Assembly: GCF_000499385.1 (NCBI RefSeq)
Contig: NW_013654653.1
Coordinates: 5,001-15,248 of the forward strand
Length of the DNA: 10,248 nucleotides
Source: Eimeria necatrix
Taxonomy: Eukaryota; Apicomplexa; Conoidasida; Eucoccidiorida; Eimeriidae
Direction of reading: 5' to 3'
Shown here: positions 1 through 5,815 of the stretch, one piece after another
Layout: the number at the start of each line of letters is the position of its first letter
How positions within the stretch are numbered: the stretch's first letter is position 1
Position numbers and translations under genes: made by a program
Notes under the pieces: generated by a model
Database searches by the model: none
What the model was told of the DNA's origin: nothing
Seen by the model: the letters and a program-made list of their open reading frames with translations, nothing else

Positions 1-10
1 TCTTGGCATC

Positions 11-117
11 AAGCCCTAAACCCTAGAAGCTCGAATCTGAACCTTAAACCCTAAACCCTGGTCTCTGATCTCCCCAAACCCTAAACCCTAAACCCTAAAC
101 CCTAAACCCTAAACCCT
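11..117 (-). repeat. Telomere-like heptamer tracts at the left edge
   Basis: AAACCCT units on the plus strand (AGGGTTT on minus): a short degenerate tract at 11-60, then six near-perfect units at 76-117. Read on minus, the tract directly follows the coding exon 115-627 and offers a donor G|GTTTAG at 115/114. It is most simply an intron of that gene. Confidence 0.9.
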
Positions 118-238
118 TATTTGCTGCAGACCCACCGACACAGTGAACACGTTCCAGTCTTGGCTGTCTTCTGGGGCCCCCAGCAACGCCGAGGCCTCCA
201 CTGTGATTTCTACTTCAATTTTTGCTGCTGCCTGGCTT

Positions 239-270
<32 letters not shown>

Positions 271-367
271 TGCTGCTGCTGCTGCTGCTGCTCCCGCTGC
301 AGTTGGGGAGCTGGGCTGGTCTTTGGGTGTCCCTTTCGCCGCAGCAGCCGCTTGTTCCTGCCGGTGC

Positions 368-401
<34 letters not shown>

Positions 402-627
402 GCTGCTGCTGCTGCTTTGCGTCAGCAACGGCCTGGTCCGCTGCTGCTGGCGGGTTTGCTGCTGCTGCTGCGGGACACAGCAGCACTTTTGCTGCTATCT
501 TTTGCTGCTCATGAATAAGGGGAATTAAACTTAAAGTTTTTGCTGCCAAAACTGCAGCAGCTTCTTTTGAAGAAGCAGCAGGTTCTATTAGCTGCACCTG
601 CAGCCCGCGGCTAACCTCGTCCAGGGT
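115..627 (-). CDS. Exon of an unrecognised Ala/Gln-rich protein (gene A, 3' part outside window)
   Basis: I do not recognise the product. The minus frame is open with phase 0 at both proposed ends: acceptor CTG-tract-CTGCGCAG|ACC at 628/627 and donor AGG|GTTTAG at 115/114. This gives 171 codons. It starts TLDEVSRGLQVQLIEP, has a hydrophobic/amphipathic stretch LSLIPLIHEQQKIAAKVLL, a CAG-sense poly-Gln run (about 366-420), poly-Ala runs, and a non-repetitive acidic tail with KIEVEITVEASALLG and DSQDWNVFTVSVG. The unique segments have ordinary amino-acid composition, which supports coding on this strand. The frame stays open up to the heptamer tract at 766-804, so the exon could instead begin near 797 and read through the triplet tract as poly-Ala. 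The gene continues past the left edge. Confidence 0.6.
239..292. repeat. Back-to-back CAG/CTG tract inside gene A exon
   Basis: A CAG run to 268 meets a CTG run at 271-292, with the two-base spacer GA between 22-base complementary arms. It can fold into a hairpin. In the gene A frame it encodes poly-Ala with an interrupting Ser. Confidence 0.85.
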
Positions 628-634
628 CTGCGCA

Positions 635-637
635 GCT

Positions 638-684
<47 letters not shown>
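635..684. repeat. CAG triplet tract (CTG on the gene A sense strand)
   Basis: About fifteen CAG units. On minus it is a CTG run ending in CTGCGCAG just before ACCCTGGACGAG, the proposed 3' splice site of the gene A exon. It is either the intron's pyrimidine-rich end or a 15-residue poly-Ala. Confidence 0.85.
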
Positions 685-686
<2 letters not shown>

Positions 687-765
687 AGACGCGAAGCCAT
701 ACGGTCGAGCAAAACAGACTGGTGACAAAGAATTGGGAAGCAGCAGAGAGTGCCCCACAGGGCTC

Positions 766-804
766 CCCTAAACCCTAAACCCTAAACCCTAAACCCTAAA
801 CCCT
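766..804 (-). repeat. Telomere-like heptamer tract
   Basis: About five AAACCCT units (plus sense), lying between two gene A coding segments. On the minus strand it gives donor CAGG|GTTTAG at 802/801 and acceptor TTTAG|GG at its other end. Using both keeps the frame open. Confidence 0.9.
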
Positions 805-900
805 GCTCACAAACGTTGAGAGAGACTCTGTTAATGTTCAGCTCCAGGGGCTCAGCACTTAAAGGACTGCTCTCCAGAACTTCTGTGAAAAGACCTGCTG
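802..900 (-). CDS. Upstream exon of gene A
   Basis: Minus-strand open segment reading GLFTEVLESSPLSAEPLELN followed by NRVSLNVCEQ; no recognised family. The acceptor is one of the in-phase AGs of CTGCTGCGCAGCAGCAG|GTC (894, 897 or 900), behind the pyrimidine-rich TTGTCTGCCCTTTTG. The donor is CAGG|GTTTAG at 802, or CTCAAC|GTTTGT slightly upstream. The first donor joins in phase to AG|GG of the next segment; the second joins in phase to the acceptor at 628. Hydrophilic, non-repetitive composition makes a true exon likely. Confidence 0.55.
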
Positions 901-1060
901 CTGCGCAGCAGCAAAAGGGCAGACAAGATTTGCTGCTGTGCTGCAGCACGAGAGGAGACAAGTTCTGCTGCTGTGCTGCAGCAAAAGAGCAAATGAGTTT
1001 GCTGCTGTGCTGCAGCAGCAGCAGCCACGTGGGGTTTATTGCTGCTGCTGCAGTTTGAAA
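893..1060. repeat. About 35-bp degenerate tandem repeat
   Basis: Three units share the core TGCTGCTGTGCTGCAGCA, starting at 931, 966 and 1000 (periods 35 and 34). On minus each unit ends in a pyrimidine-rich CTTTTGCTGCAG-like string, so the array duplicates potential 3' splice sites upstream of the 802-900 exon. Confidence 0.75.
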
Positions 1061-1112
1061 TTAAAGAGAAGCCTCAATGAAGCAGCTAACGACTATCACA
1101 AGAACATGTATA

Positions 1113-1113
1113 A

Positions 1114-1172
<59 letters not shown>
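1113..1172. repeat. Interrupted CAG triplet tract
   Basis: CAG units with two CAA interruptions on the plus strand. No frame is closed by it on either strand. On minus it is CTG-sense and would lie within an intron of gene A. Confidence 0.85.
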
Positions 1173-1173
<1 letters not shown>

Positions 1174-1187
1174 GAGTGTCTCCACAC

Positions 1188-1239
1188 CAGAAAGCTGAAG
1201 TCGCGCTGACTCCGGAGGGACCCCAGACACGAGCCGCAC
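1188..1239 (-). CDS. Possible further upstream exon of gene A
   Basis: On minus a strong acceptor, TTCTGCTTTCTACTGTAG|GTG (1240/1239), precedes an open frame VRLVSGVPPESARLQLS with donor TTTCTG|GTGTGG at 1188. It ends in phase 1, which fits all three candidate acceptors of the 802-900 exon. The plus strand is also open here (GVSPHQKAEVALTPEG and on to the heptamers at 1272), so strand assignment is tentative. Confidence 0.3.
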
Positions 1240-1271
1240 CTACAGTAGAAAGCAGAAGTCGATTCTGCAAA

Positions 1272-1370
1272 AGGGTTTAGGGTTTAGGGTTTAGGGTTTA
1301 GGGTTTGGGGTTTAGGGTTTAGGGTTTAGGGCGTAGGAAATAGGGTTTAGGGTTTAGGATTTGGGGTTTA
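1272..1370 (+). repeat. Telomere-like tract, opposite orientation
   Basis: TTTAGGG units on the plus strand, with degenerate copies (TTTGGGG, GGCGTAGG, TTTAGGA) at 1310-1370. The first strand switch of the heptamer in the window lies between 804 and 1272. Confidence 0.9.
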
Positions 1371-1430
1371 AAAGAGTCCATGCTCTAGGCACTTGTGTCT
1401 GAACCTTCGCCCTTAAACTCAGGCGTAAGA
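1371..1430. other. Short spacer between heptamer tracts
   Basis: Sixty bases of unique sequence with no convincing open frame or splice pair. Confidence 0.5.
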
Positions 1431-1492
1431 TTAGGGTTTAGGGTTTAGGGTTTAGGGTTTAGGGTTTAGGGTTTAGGGTTTAGGGTTTAGGG
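1431..1492 (+). repeat. Telomere-like tract, TTTAGGG on plus
   Basis: Eight to nine essentially perfect units. Confidence 0.95.
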
Positions 1493-1642
1493 AACTGGCT
1501 GACGTGAAAAAGGAGCTCTACAGCCTCCCTCTCCATTCTCCTTCCTTATAAAACGCATGCAGAGGGCGCATGCATGCATGCATGCAGTTGGGGCTTTTCT
1601 TGCTTTTGCTGCAGCTCTGGTTCGCAGCCAATGAAGTCAGGC
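1493..1642 (+). other. Unique segment between heptamer tracts, possible plus-strand exon fragment
   Basis: Directly after TTTAG|G the plus strand reads ELADVKKELYSLPLHSPSL and then TAA, which looks protein-like but is short. A (TGCA)n string lies at 1567-1586 and CTTTTGCTGCAG at 1602-1613. No matching partner exon in phase was found, so no gene is called. Confidence 0.25.
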
Positions 1643-1700
1643 TTAGGGTTTAGGGTTTAGGGTTTAGGGTTTAGGGTTCAGCGTTTAGGGTTTAGGGTTT
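1643..1700 (+). repeat. Telomere-like tract, TTTAGGG on plus
   Basis: About eight units with one degenerate copy (TTCAGCG) at 1677-1683. Confidence 0.92.
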
Positions 1701-1778
1701 CGTTCACGTAGGCGGGCGCGCGAGGGATCATGGAGTAGATCTGCTAAAGTTATTGGACAGGTCGAAGATGCAAAATGA
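1701..1778 (+). other. Possible terminal exon fragment, plus strand
   Basis: After TTTAG|GG the plus frame runs through arginine-rich residues to SAKVIGQVEDAK and a TGA at 1776-1778. It is short and unsupported by a partner exon. Confidence 0.2.
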
Positions 1779-1784
1779 AAACTG

Positions 1785-1833
1785 AAACCCTAAACCCTAA
1801 ACCCTAAACCCTAAACCCTAATTCTCAAACCCT
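1785..1833 (-). repeat. Telomere-like tract, AAACCCT on plus
   Basis: Five perfect units to 1820, then one degenerate unit. The orientation flips back relative to 1643-1700, only about 85 bases away. Confidence 0.92.
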
Positions 1834-1858
1834 ACACAGGGGAGGGAAGGAAGGCGCG

Positions 1859-1884
1859 GTGACCCCGGGGGCCCCCAGGGTCAC
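1859..1884. repeat. 26-bp near-perfect GC palindrome
   Basis: GTGACCC at 1859-1865 pairs with GGGTCAC at 1878-1884 around a GGGGGCCCCC core, with one mismatched pair. It sits just before a sharp switch to AT-rich sequence at about 1900. Confidence 0.8.
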
Positions 1885-1899
1885 TCAGTTGGCGTTTTT

Positions 1900-2000
1900 G
1901 GAGTAAATTTCAATTTTTTGGATTTCAAATAAAATAAAAGTAAAATTAATTTTAAAAATTGAATTTTATTTATTTAATTTTGCATTTAAAGCTGCTGCTG
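1900..2000. other. AT-rich block
   Basis: Almost pure A/T with TTTAATTTTATTT-like strings. It ends in CTGCTGCTGCAG at 1991-2002, a plausible plus-strand 3' splice site. No gene seen within it. Confidence 0.6.
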
Positions 2001-2038
2001 CAGCCACAAACTGCTGCGGCCCGCCGGGCCAGCCGCGC

Positions 2039-2416
2039 ATGCAGCAGATGAGCAGTGAACAAAACCCCCTCAGATCTCGCCTCTTTTCCGGATTAAAGTT
2101 GTTTTTTTTAATTTAATTTAATTTATTAATTATTTATTTGTTATTTTTAATTTATTTTATTCATTTTAACTCTTCAGGCGAGCATTTTCGCGGCCAAAGT
2201 GTGCTGCTGCTGGGGTCACCCCGCAGCGGCGGCGGCCGACTGAGATCCTTCAAGTTGCAAGTTGCAGAAAACTCGCCGAATTGATCTTTAAAAGGTATTA
2301 TTTAATTAAAATAAATAAATATTTTTATTTTTCAACAAATATAAAGAAAAAATAAAGCAATTTGGCCCCCATTAAGGGCTTTAATGAGCAACAAAATCCG
2401 CCTCTGGCTGCGCTAG
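2039..2416 (+). CDS. Small basic protein, three-exon model (gene C)
   Basis: Product not recognised. Exons 2039-2097, 2178-2294 and 2377-2416 give 71 residues plus TAG. ATG is at 2039-2041 (MQQMSSEQNPLRSRLFSGLK). Introns are GTTGTT...TTTTAACTCTTCAG (2098-2177) and GTATTA...CCCCCATTAAG (2295-2376), both AT-rich; the first has a textbook pyrimidine tract and the second donor is AAAAG|GTATTA. Both introns are phase 2 and the phases match exactly. Exon 2 includes PTEILQVASCRKLAELIFK. The protein is strongly basic, without a signal peptide or homopolymer run. A second in-phase acceptor (ATGAG at 2384-2388) would shorten exon 3. The exon containing the ATG is open upstream to 2003, so a longer 5' end is possible. 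The model rests on splice signals alone. Confidence 0.42.
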
Positions 2417-2479
2417 TCCGCCCCACTTGGAAATAAGGCCAAAAATAAGAACTACCAGCCACCCAAACAGCCACAATAA

Positions 2480-2600
2480 ATTAACATGCATGCATTTGCA
2501 TGCGTTTGCATGCATTTGCATGCGTTTGCATGCATTTGCATGCATTTGCATGCATGCATTTGCATGCATGTATTTGCATGCGTTTGCATGCGCTTGTGTG
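2480..2600. repeat. TTTGCATGCA decamer array
   Basis: About eleven units of TTTGCATGC(A/G), roughly 10 bp apart, some expanded by extra CATG. Each unit holds GCATGC, the core of the coccidian promoter motif YGCATGCR described in Toxoplasma ribosomal-protein promoters (TRP-2). Translation gives only HACM/CMHA-type repeats. Confidence 0.9.
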
Positions 2601-2627
2601 TGTGCCGGCGTTGCGCGGATTAGCAGC

Positions 2628-2643
2628 AGGTGTACATACACCT
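2628..2643 (-). repeat. Short palindromic element, copy 1
   Basis: AGGTGTACATACACCT: 7-base arms around a 2-base spacer (CA). This is the reverse-strand form of the GTGTATGTACAC element seen again at 2798 and 2960. Confidence 0.8.
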
Positions 2644-2683
2644 CAGAAAAAGCCCTAACTGTCTAGACACCCCTAAGCTTTCT

Positions 2684-2707
2684 TTTGCATGCACTCTTGC
2701 ATGCAAA
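2684..2707. repeat. Inverted TTTGCATGCA pair
   Basis: TTTGCATGCA at 2684-2693 and its complement TGCATGCAAA at 2698-2707, separated by CTCT. Confidence 0.8.
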
Positions 2708-2797
2708 GGAAAGCCCCAACAATTGCTGCTGCTGCTGCTGCTGCTGCTGCTGTGTGAGAAAGGAGGGAAATAAGAATTGTTATTCGTTTTGAATTTG

Positions 2798-2813
2798 GGG
2801 TGTATGTACACCC
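2798..2813 (+). repeat. Short palindromic element, copy 2
   Basis: GGGTGTATGTACACCC, 7-base arms, spacer TG. Confidence 0.8.
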
Positions 2814-2870
2814 GAGAGGCCCTCGAAGCTGCCGATGGCCCGCTCTACGTATGCCTCGAAAAGAACCGAA

Positions 2871-2876
<6 letters not shown>

Positions 2877-2901
<25 letters not shown>

Positions 2902-2921
2902 TGCTGCTGCTGCTGCTGCTG
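2877..2921. repeat. (CAG)8(CTG)7 palindrome
   Basis: Eight CAG units (2877-2900) abut seven CTG units (2901-2921), giving a 42-bp perfect palindrome at 2880-2921. Confidence 0.9.
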
Positions 2922-2959
2922 TTCCGCGCTGCAAAGTGTCCACTGCATGCAAGCCTCTC

Positions 2960-2983
2960 TTTCAGGTGTATGTACACCTGAAA
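2960..2983 (+). repeat. Short palindromic element, copy 3 (longest arms)
   Basis: Arms TTTCAGGTGTA and TACACCTGAAA, 11 bases each, around TG. Read either way it contains CAG|GTGTA, which resembles a 5' splice donor on both strands, and it is preceded on plus by a pyrimidine-rich CCTCTCTTTCAG. Confidence 0.85.
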
Positions 2984-3003
2984 AGAATGCGCCCCAGCTG
3001 CTG

Positions 3004-3039
3004 CCTTTTGCTGCTGCTGCATGCAGCAGCAGCAAAAGG
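3004..3039. repeat. 36-bp perfect palindrome
   Basis: CCTTTTGCTGCTGCTGCA and its exact complement meet at 3021/3022 with no spacer. Confidence 0.9.
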
Positions 3040-3182
3040 ACAAACTGCGGGGCAGCTTCCTCTAATTGGCATTTATTTTTAATTTCATTTTTAATTAATT
3101 TATTTTTTATTTCTTTCGAACAAAGCAGCACACCTCAACCACCAATCGCAACGCAAAAAGCCCCTGACAGCTGCTGCTGCTG

Positions 3183-3437
3183 CTGCATGCATGCAGCACT
3201 GCGTGCATACACCTTTGCATGCATGCATCTTTGTATGCATGCATGCATCTTTGCATGCATGCATGCATTATTTGCATGCATGCATCTTTGCATGCATGCA
3301 TGCATTATTTGCATGCATGCATGCACTATTTGCATGCATGCATGCATTATTTGCATGCATGCATCTTTGCATGCATGCATGCATTATTTGCATGCATTCA
3401 TGCATTATTTGCATGCATGCATCTTTGCATGCATGTC
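3183..3437. repeat. Compound TGCATGCA array
   Basis: About 255 bases of (TGCA)n blocks separated by ATCTT and ATTAT, forming a roughly 37-38-bp higher-order unit repeated about six times. Open frames of HACM/CMHA repeats on both strands are by-products of the octamer. Confidence 0.92.
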
Positions 3438-3489
3438 CTAAACGGGGCAAAGAAAACTGCAGCAAAAGCCAGCAGCAGCAGCGGCTGCA

Positions 3490-3502
3490 GTGTCTGTACA
3501 CC
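3490..3502 (+). repeat. Short palindromic element, degenerate copy 4
   Basis: GTGTCTGTACACC, the C-variant of the element, also found in both arms of the hairpin at 4797-4862. Confidence 0.6.
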
Positions 3503-3549
3503 GCAGCGCCCGCCGCAGCTGCATGCAGTTGCATGCAGGCGAAACGCAT

Positions 3550-3622
3550 GCATTACATTTTATTTCATTTTATTTCATTTTATTTCATTTTATTTCATTT
3601 TATTTCTTTTTATTTCTTTTAG
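3550..3622 (-). repeat. A/T decamer array in the presumed START gene 3' UTR
   Basis: About seven copies of a 10-bp unit (TTTTATTTCA on plus). On the START gene's strand each unit reads GAAATAAAAT, so AATAAA recurs every 10 bases, beginning within a few bases of the stop codon. AATAAA is the general eukaryotic poly(A) signal; its use in coccidia is less strict, so the 3'-end role is inference. Confidence 0.85.
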
Positions 3623-3626
3623 TTTT

Positions 3627-3736
3627 TTAATTTGAGTTCAGAATGCAATTCTTTATGCTTTTCACCACTGTCAGCTGCTCCGCCTTCACTCTGCTGTTTA
3701 TCCACTCCGGCACACCAGCTGTCTTCAAGTCAGCCT

Positions 3737-3771
<35 letters not shown>

Positions 3772-4366
3772 GGTTGCAGCAGCAGCTGCAGCAAGTGCAG
3801 TAGCAGCACGAACCAAGCAGCAGCAGCAGCAGCAGTGGCAGCAGCGCCAGTAGCAAGAACCGTAACAGCATTAGCAGCGGCAGCAGCAGCAGCAGCGACT
3901 GCAGCAGCAGCTGCAGCGCGCCTGCTGCAGCAACAGGCTCTCTGCCACTGCAGCAGCGCAGCAGCACAGAACCCGCTGCAGCAGCACAGAGCCCGCTGCA
4001 GCAGGCAGCAGCACAGCGCCTGCTGCAGCAGCACAGAGCCCGCTGCAGCAGGCAGCAGCACAGCGCCCGCTGCAGCAGCACAGAGCCTGCTGCAGCAAAC
4101 AGCAGCACAGCGCCCGCTGCAGCAGGCAGCACTGCAGCAGCAGCAGGCAGCAGCGCAGCAGCAAAAAGGCAAACCTGGACGCAAAAGCTCAGCAGCACAT
4201 CTCCGTTTTGCTGCCGCTGCAGGTCATAGCCCGCCAGCTGCAGCACGCCGCGGACTAAGTCGGGGACTTGGCCTTCTATTGGCTCTTTCCAGTCCACAGA
4301 CTCGCAGCACAAAATCGTCCTGTCTTCGCTCACCTGCAGCAAGCAGCAGCAGCTGCAGCACAGCCT

Positions 4367-4406
<40 letters not shown>

Positions 4407-4451
4407 GCTTCGGCGCGAGGCGCGCGAAGTCGCGGGCGCGGCGCTCGAAAG

Positions 4452-4504
<53 letters not shown>

Positions 4505-5238
4505 GGTTTTGAATTACTTTTACGCTCCAACAGGCAATGACAAAATCTCTTCCCGAAAAGCCCCACTGGCCTTTGAAGGATTGGTAGACGAGGGAAAAGT
4601 CTCCGTCGTTTGCAATTGTGAAGACTGAGGCGGGAAAAAGGGAAAAAAAGGAATAAAAAAAGAATAAAAACGGCAAATTAGGAAATAAAATAAACAAATA
4701 AAGAAATAAAACAATAAATAAACTCATTTAGAATCCAAAAATGAAAAAAAAACGAAAAAAAACAAAAAAAAGACAAAAAGTCCAACCAAACGCATGCGCC
4801 ACCGCGGGGTGTACAGACACCTGAAGAATGGGCTTCAGGTGTCTGTACACCGCGCGGTGGCGGCTGCGGATTTGCAAATTTGGAGTTTTGGGTTCATTTT
4901 TGTTCGTTTTTTGGAATTTAAAAGTCTGAAAAGCTGAAATTAATTGTTTAATTGCTTTTTAATTGACCTTTGTTGGAAGAAGAGTCGAATTTCATCTTGT
5001 TTTCGGGGGTGGAGAGGAAGTCGATGCAGCGCTGCAGCGGCACCGCGCCCAAGTTGATGCGCCCCACGCCCAGCAGCGGCGGCTGCTCTGCTGCAGCAAC
5101 TTGCTGCGCAGCAGCAACTTTGAATCTGTAGCGATCACTTTTGAAAGTTTCAAAGCCCCGGCCTCCTGTCTTCTGGAAGCAGCTGCTGTCCTCCAGGTGG
5201 TCCACGATCCACTGCACCTCCGCCCCTATTGCCTTGCC
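3627..5238 (-). CDS. START-domain lipid-transfer protein or module (four exons)
   Basis: START (StAR-related lipid transfer) domains bind one lipid or sterol in a helix-grip cavity. Exons (minus): 5238-4968, 4624-4518, 4333-4175, 3734-3627, about 214 residues ending in TAA at 3629-3627, close to the usual START length of about 200-210. Donors/acceptors are AAAG|GTCAAT with CCTCAG|TC (phase 1), AAA|GTAATT with TTGCTGCAG|GTG (phase 0), and GTCCAG|GTTTGC with CTGCTGCAG|GCT (phase 0). All phases agree. Family landmarks in order: GAEVQWIVDHLE near the start; LLGVGRINLG then FLSTPENKMKFD, matching the 'D...R..WD' region; GFSGRDFVIACWSVK, matching the RDFV motif; CCESVDWKEP; DLVRGVLQLAGYDL, matching 'VRG....GY'; and ADLKTAGVPEWIN, matching 'vD.kG.lP.w.vn'. 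An in-frame ATG lies upstream at 5391-5389, before a hydrophobic Ala/Leu/Cys-rich stretch. If used, it would give an N-terminal leader, but that stretch is mostly CTG tract and may be intron. Ligand cannot be predicted. Confidence 0.88.
3735..4174 (-). repeat. Last START intron, built from CAG/CTG minisatellite
   Basis: The 440-bp intron between GTCCAG| and |GCTGAC is almost wholly degenerate CAG repeat on plus. Its core (about 3960-4128) is a minisatellite of 47-bp period: GCACAGAGCC recurs at 3984, 4031 and 4078, alternating with GCACAGCGCC half-units. Because 47 is not a multiple of 3, each copy changes frame, as expected for non-coding sequence, yet it contains no stop codon in several frames and so produces long spurious ORFs. 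Confidence 0.8.
4334..4517 (-). repeat. START intron 2 with two CAG tracts
   Basis: 184-bp intron (GTAATT...TTGCTGCAG). It contains CAG tracts at 4368-4405 and 4455-4503, read as CTG on the sense strand, separated by a GC-rich spacer. Keeping them would place poly-Cys or poly-Leu inside the START fold between two conserved strands, so removal by splicing is much more likely. Confidence 0.7.
4625..4967 (-). other. START intron 1: AT-rich, with a 30-bp-arm hairpin
   Basis: 343-bp intron from AAAG|GTCAAT to CCCGCCTCAG|TC. It has a run of A on plus (4740-4780; T on sense), AAATAAA-type strings at 4680-4720 and the large inverted repeat at 4797-4862. A TGA and other stops close every sense frame. 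Confidence 0.75.
4797..4862. repeat. Inverted repeat built from two GGTGTCTGTACACC elements
   Basis: Arms 4797-4826 and 4833-4862 (30 bases, one mismatch) around the six-base loop AATGGG. Each arm carries one copy of GGTGTCTGTACACC flanked by CTTCA and by a CCGCG-rich end. It lies inside START intron 1. Confidence 0.92.
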
Positions 5239-5241
5239 CTG

Positions 5242-5244
5242 CCC

Positions 5245-5284
<40 letters not shown>
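5242..5284. repeat. CAG tract before the first START exon
   Basis: About thirteen CAG units. On minus it is a CTG run leading into CTGCGGGCAG|GGCAAG, the proposed acceptor of the START exon at 5239/5238. Confidence 0.85.
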
Positions 5285-5289
<5 letters not shown>

Positions 5290-5390
5290 GCAGAGCAGCA
5301 GTAGCGGCAGGGACACAAGCAGCAGCAGCGGGGCAGCAGCAGCAGCCGACACACAAGCAGCACAGATGCATGCAGCTATGGAACGGGGCA

Positions 5391-5535
5391 TGTAAAAGGG
5401 ACTTCTGCTGCTGCTGCTGCTGCTGTTGCTGCTGCGGCTGCTGCCGTTGCTGCTGCTGCTGCTGCTGCTGCTGTCTTCACGCGCTGCGCAGAAAGTGCAC
5501 GTGGTGCTGTGTACAGACAACTGTTCTTCGCAAAA
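5391..5535 (-). other. Ser-rich open segment upstream of START, exon or intron unresolved
   Basis: Minus reads VHSTTCTFCAAREDS followed by two Ser/Asn tracts (plus CTG runs at 5405-5433 and 5443-5473), in the same frame as the START exon. A possible acceptor, TTTTGCGAAGAACAG, lies at 5521-5535. It could be an alternative 5' exon that includes the ATG at 5391-5389. A half-copy of the GTGTACAGACA element is at 5509-5519. Confidence 0.35.
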
Positions 5536-5634
5536 GCATTTCAAAAGATTTAAATTATAAATCCAAAATATTTTAAAATGAACTTTAAAGATATTAAAAT
5601 TGTTTTCTAAAAATAATTTTTGTTGCATGCGAAC
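5536..5634 (-). other. AT-rich block, intron-like
   Basis: AT-rich sequence between the linker exon donor (TCCCGG|GTTCGC at 5635/5634) and the segment above. Its composition matches the AT-rich introns elsewhere in the window. A promoter for a separate START gene could also lie here; no clear motif decides. Confidence 0.5.
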
Positions 5635-5689
5635 CCGGGATTTGAATCTGTGCCAGGCCGGCAGCGGCTGCTCCGGCTTCTGCTCCTCT

Positions 5690-5724
<35 letters not shown>

Positions 5725-5775
5725 ATCTTGCTGCTGCTCTTGTTGCTGCTGTTGCTTCTCCGTTTGCTGCTGCTC

Positions 5776-5815
<40 letters not shown>

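Larger units (their letters stand above)
2625..3130. other. Repeat-rich region without a resolved gene
   Basis: Holds three copies of the GTGTATGTACAC element, two triplet palindromes and an AT-rich block at 3060-3120. Open frames cross it on both strands but are made mainly of the repeats. One non-repetitive piece (2812-2854) reads AYVERAIGSFEGLS on minus, with acceptor GGTTCTTTTCGAG|GCA and donor CGG|GTGTAC. The same bases on plus read EALEAADGPLYVCLEKN. I cannot choose between the strands. Confidence 0.4.

Noticed and set aside
1900..2400. Organelle-derived (apicoplast or mitochondrial) insertion because of the AT-rich blocks
   Set aside because: No organelle gene or tRNA was recognised and the AT blocks alternate with GC-rich exon-like pieces bearing nuclear splice sites.
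3183..3437. CRISPR-like array of repeats and spacers
   Set aside because: The spacers are only 5-6 bases and themselves repeat, and the genome is clearly eukaryotic.
3191..3635. ORFs encoding HACM/CMHA and FIS-type repeats on both strands
   Set aside because: They are direct translations of the TGCATGCA and TTTTATTTCA satellites, with no unique sequence.
4370..4503. Poly-Ser/poly-Gln insert within the START domain
   Set aside because: Removing 4334-4517 by canonical GT-AG sites restores an uninterrupted START consensus, so an intron is the simpler reading.
3643..4512. 289-codon plus ORF rich in Ala, Ser and Gln
   Set aside because: It is antisense to conserved START exons and consists mainly of frame-shifted repeat. 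CAG repeats have no stop in any of six frames, so length is no evidence here.
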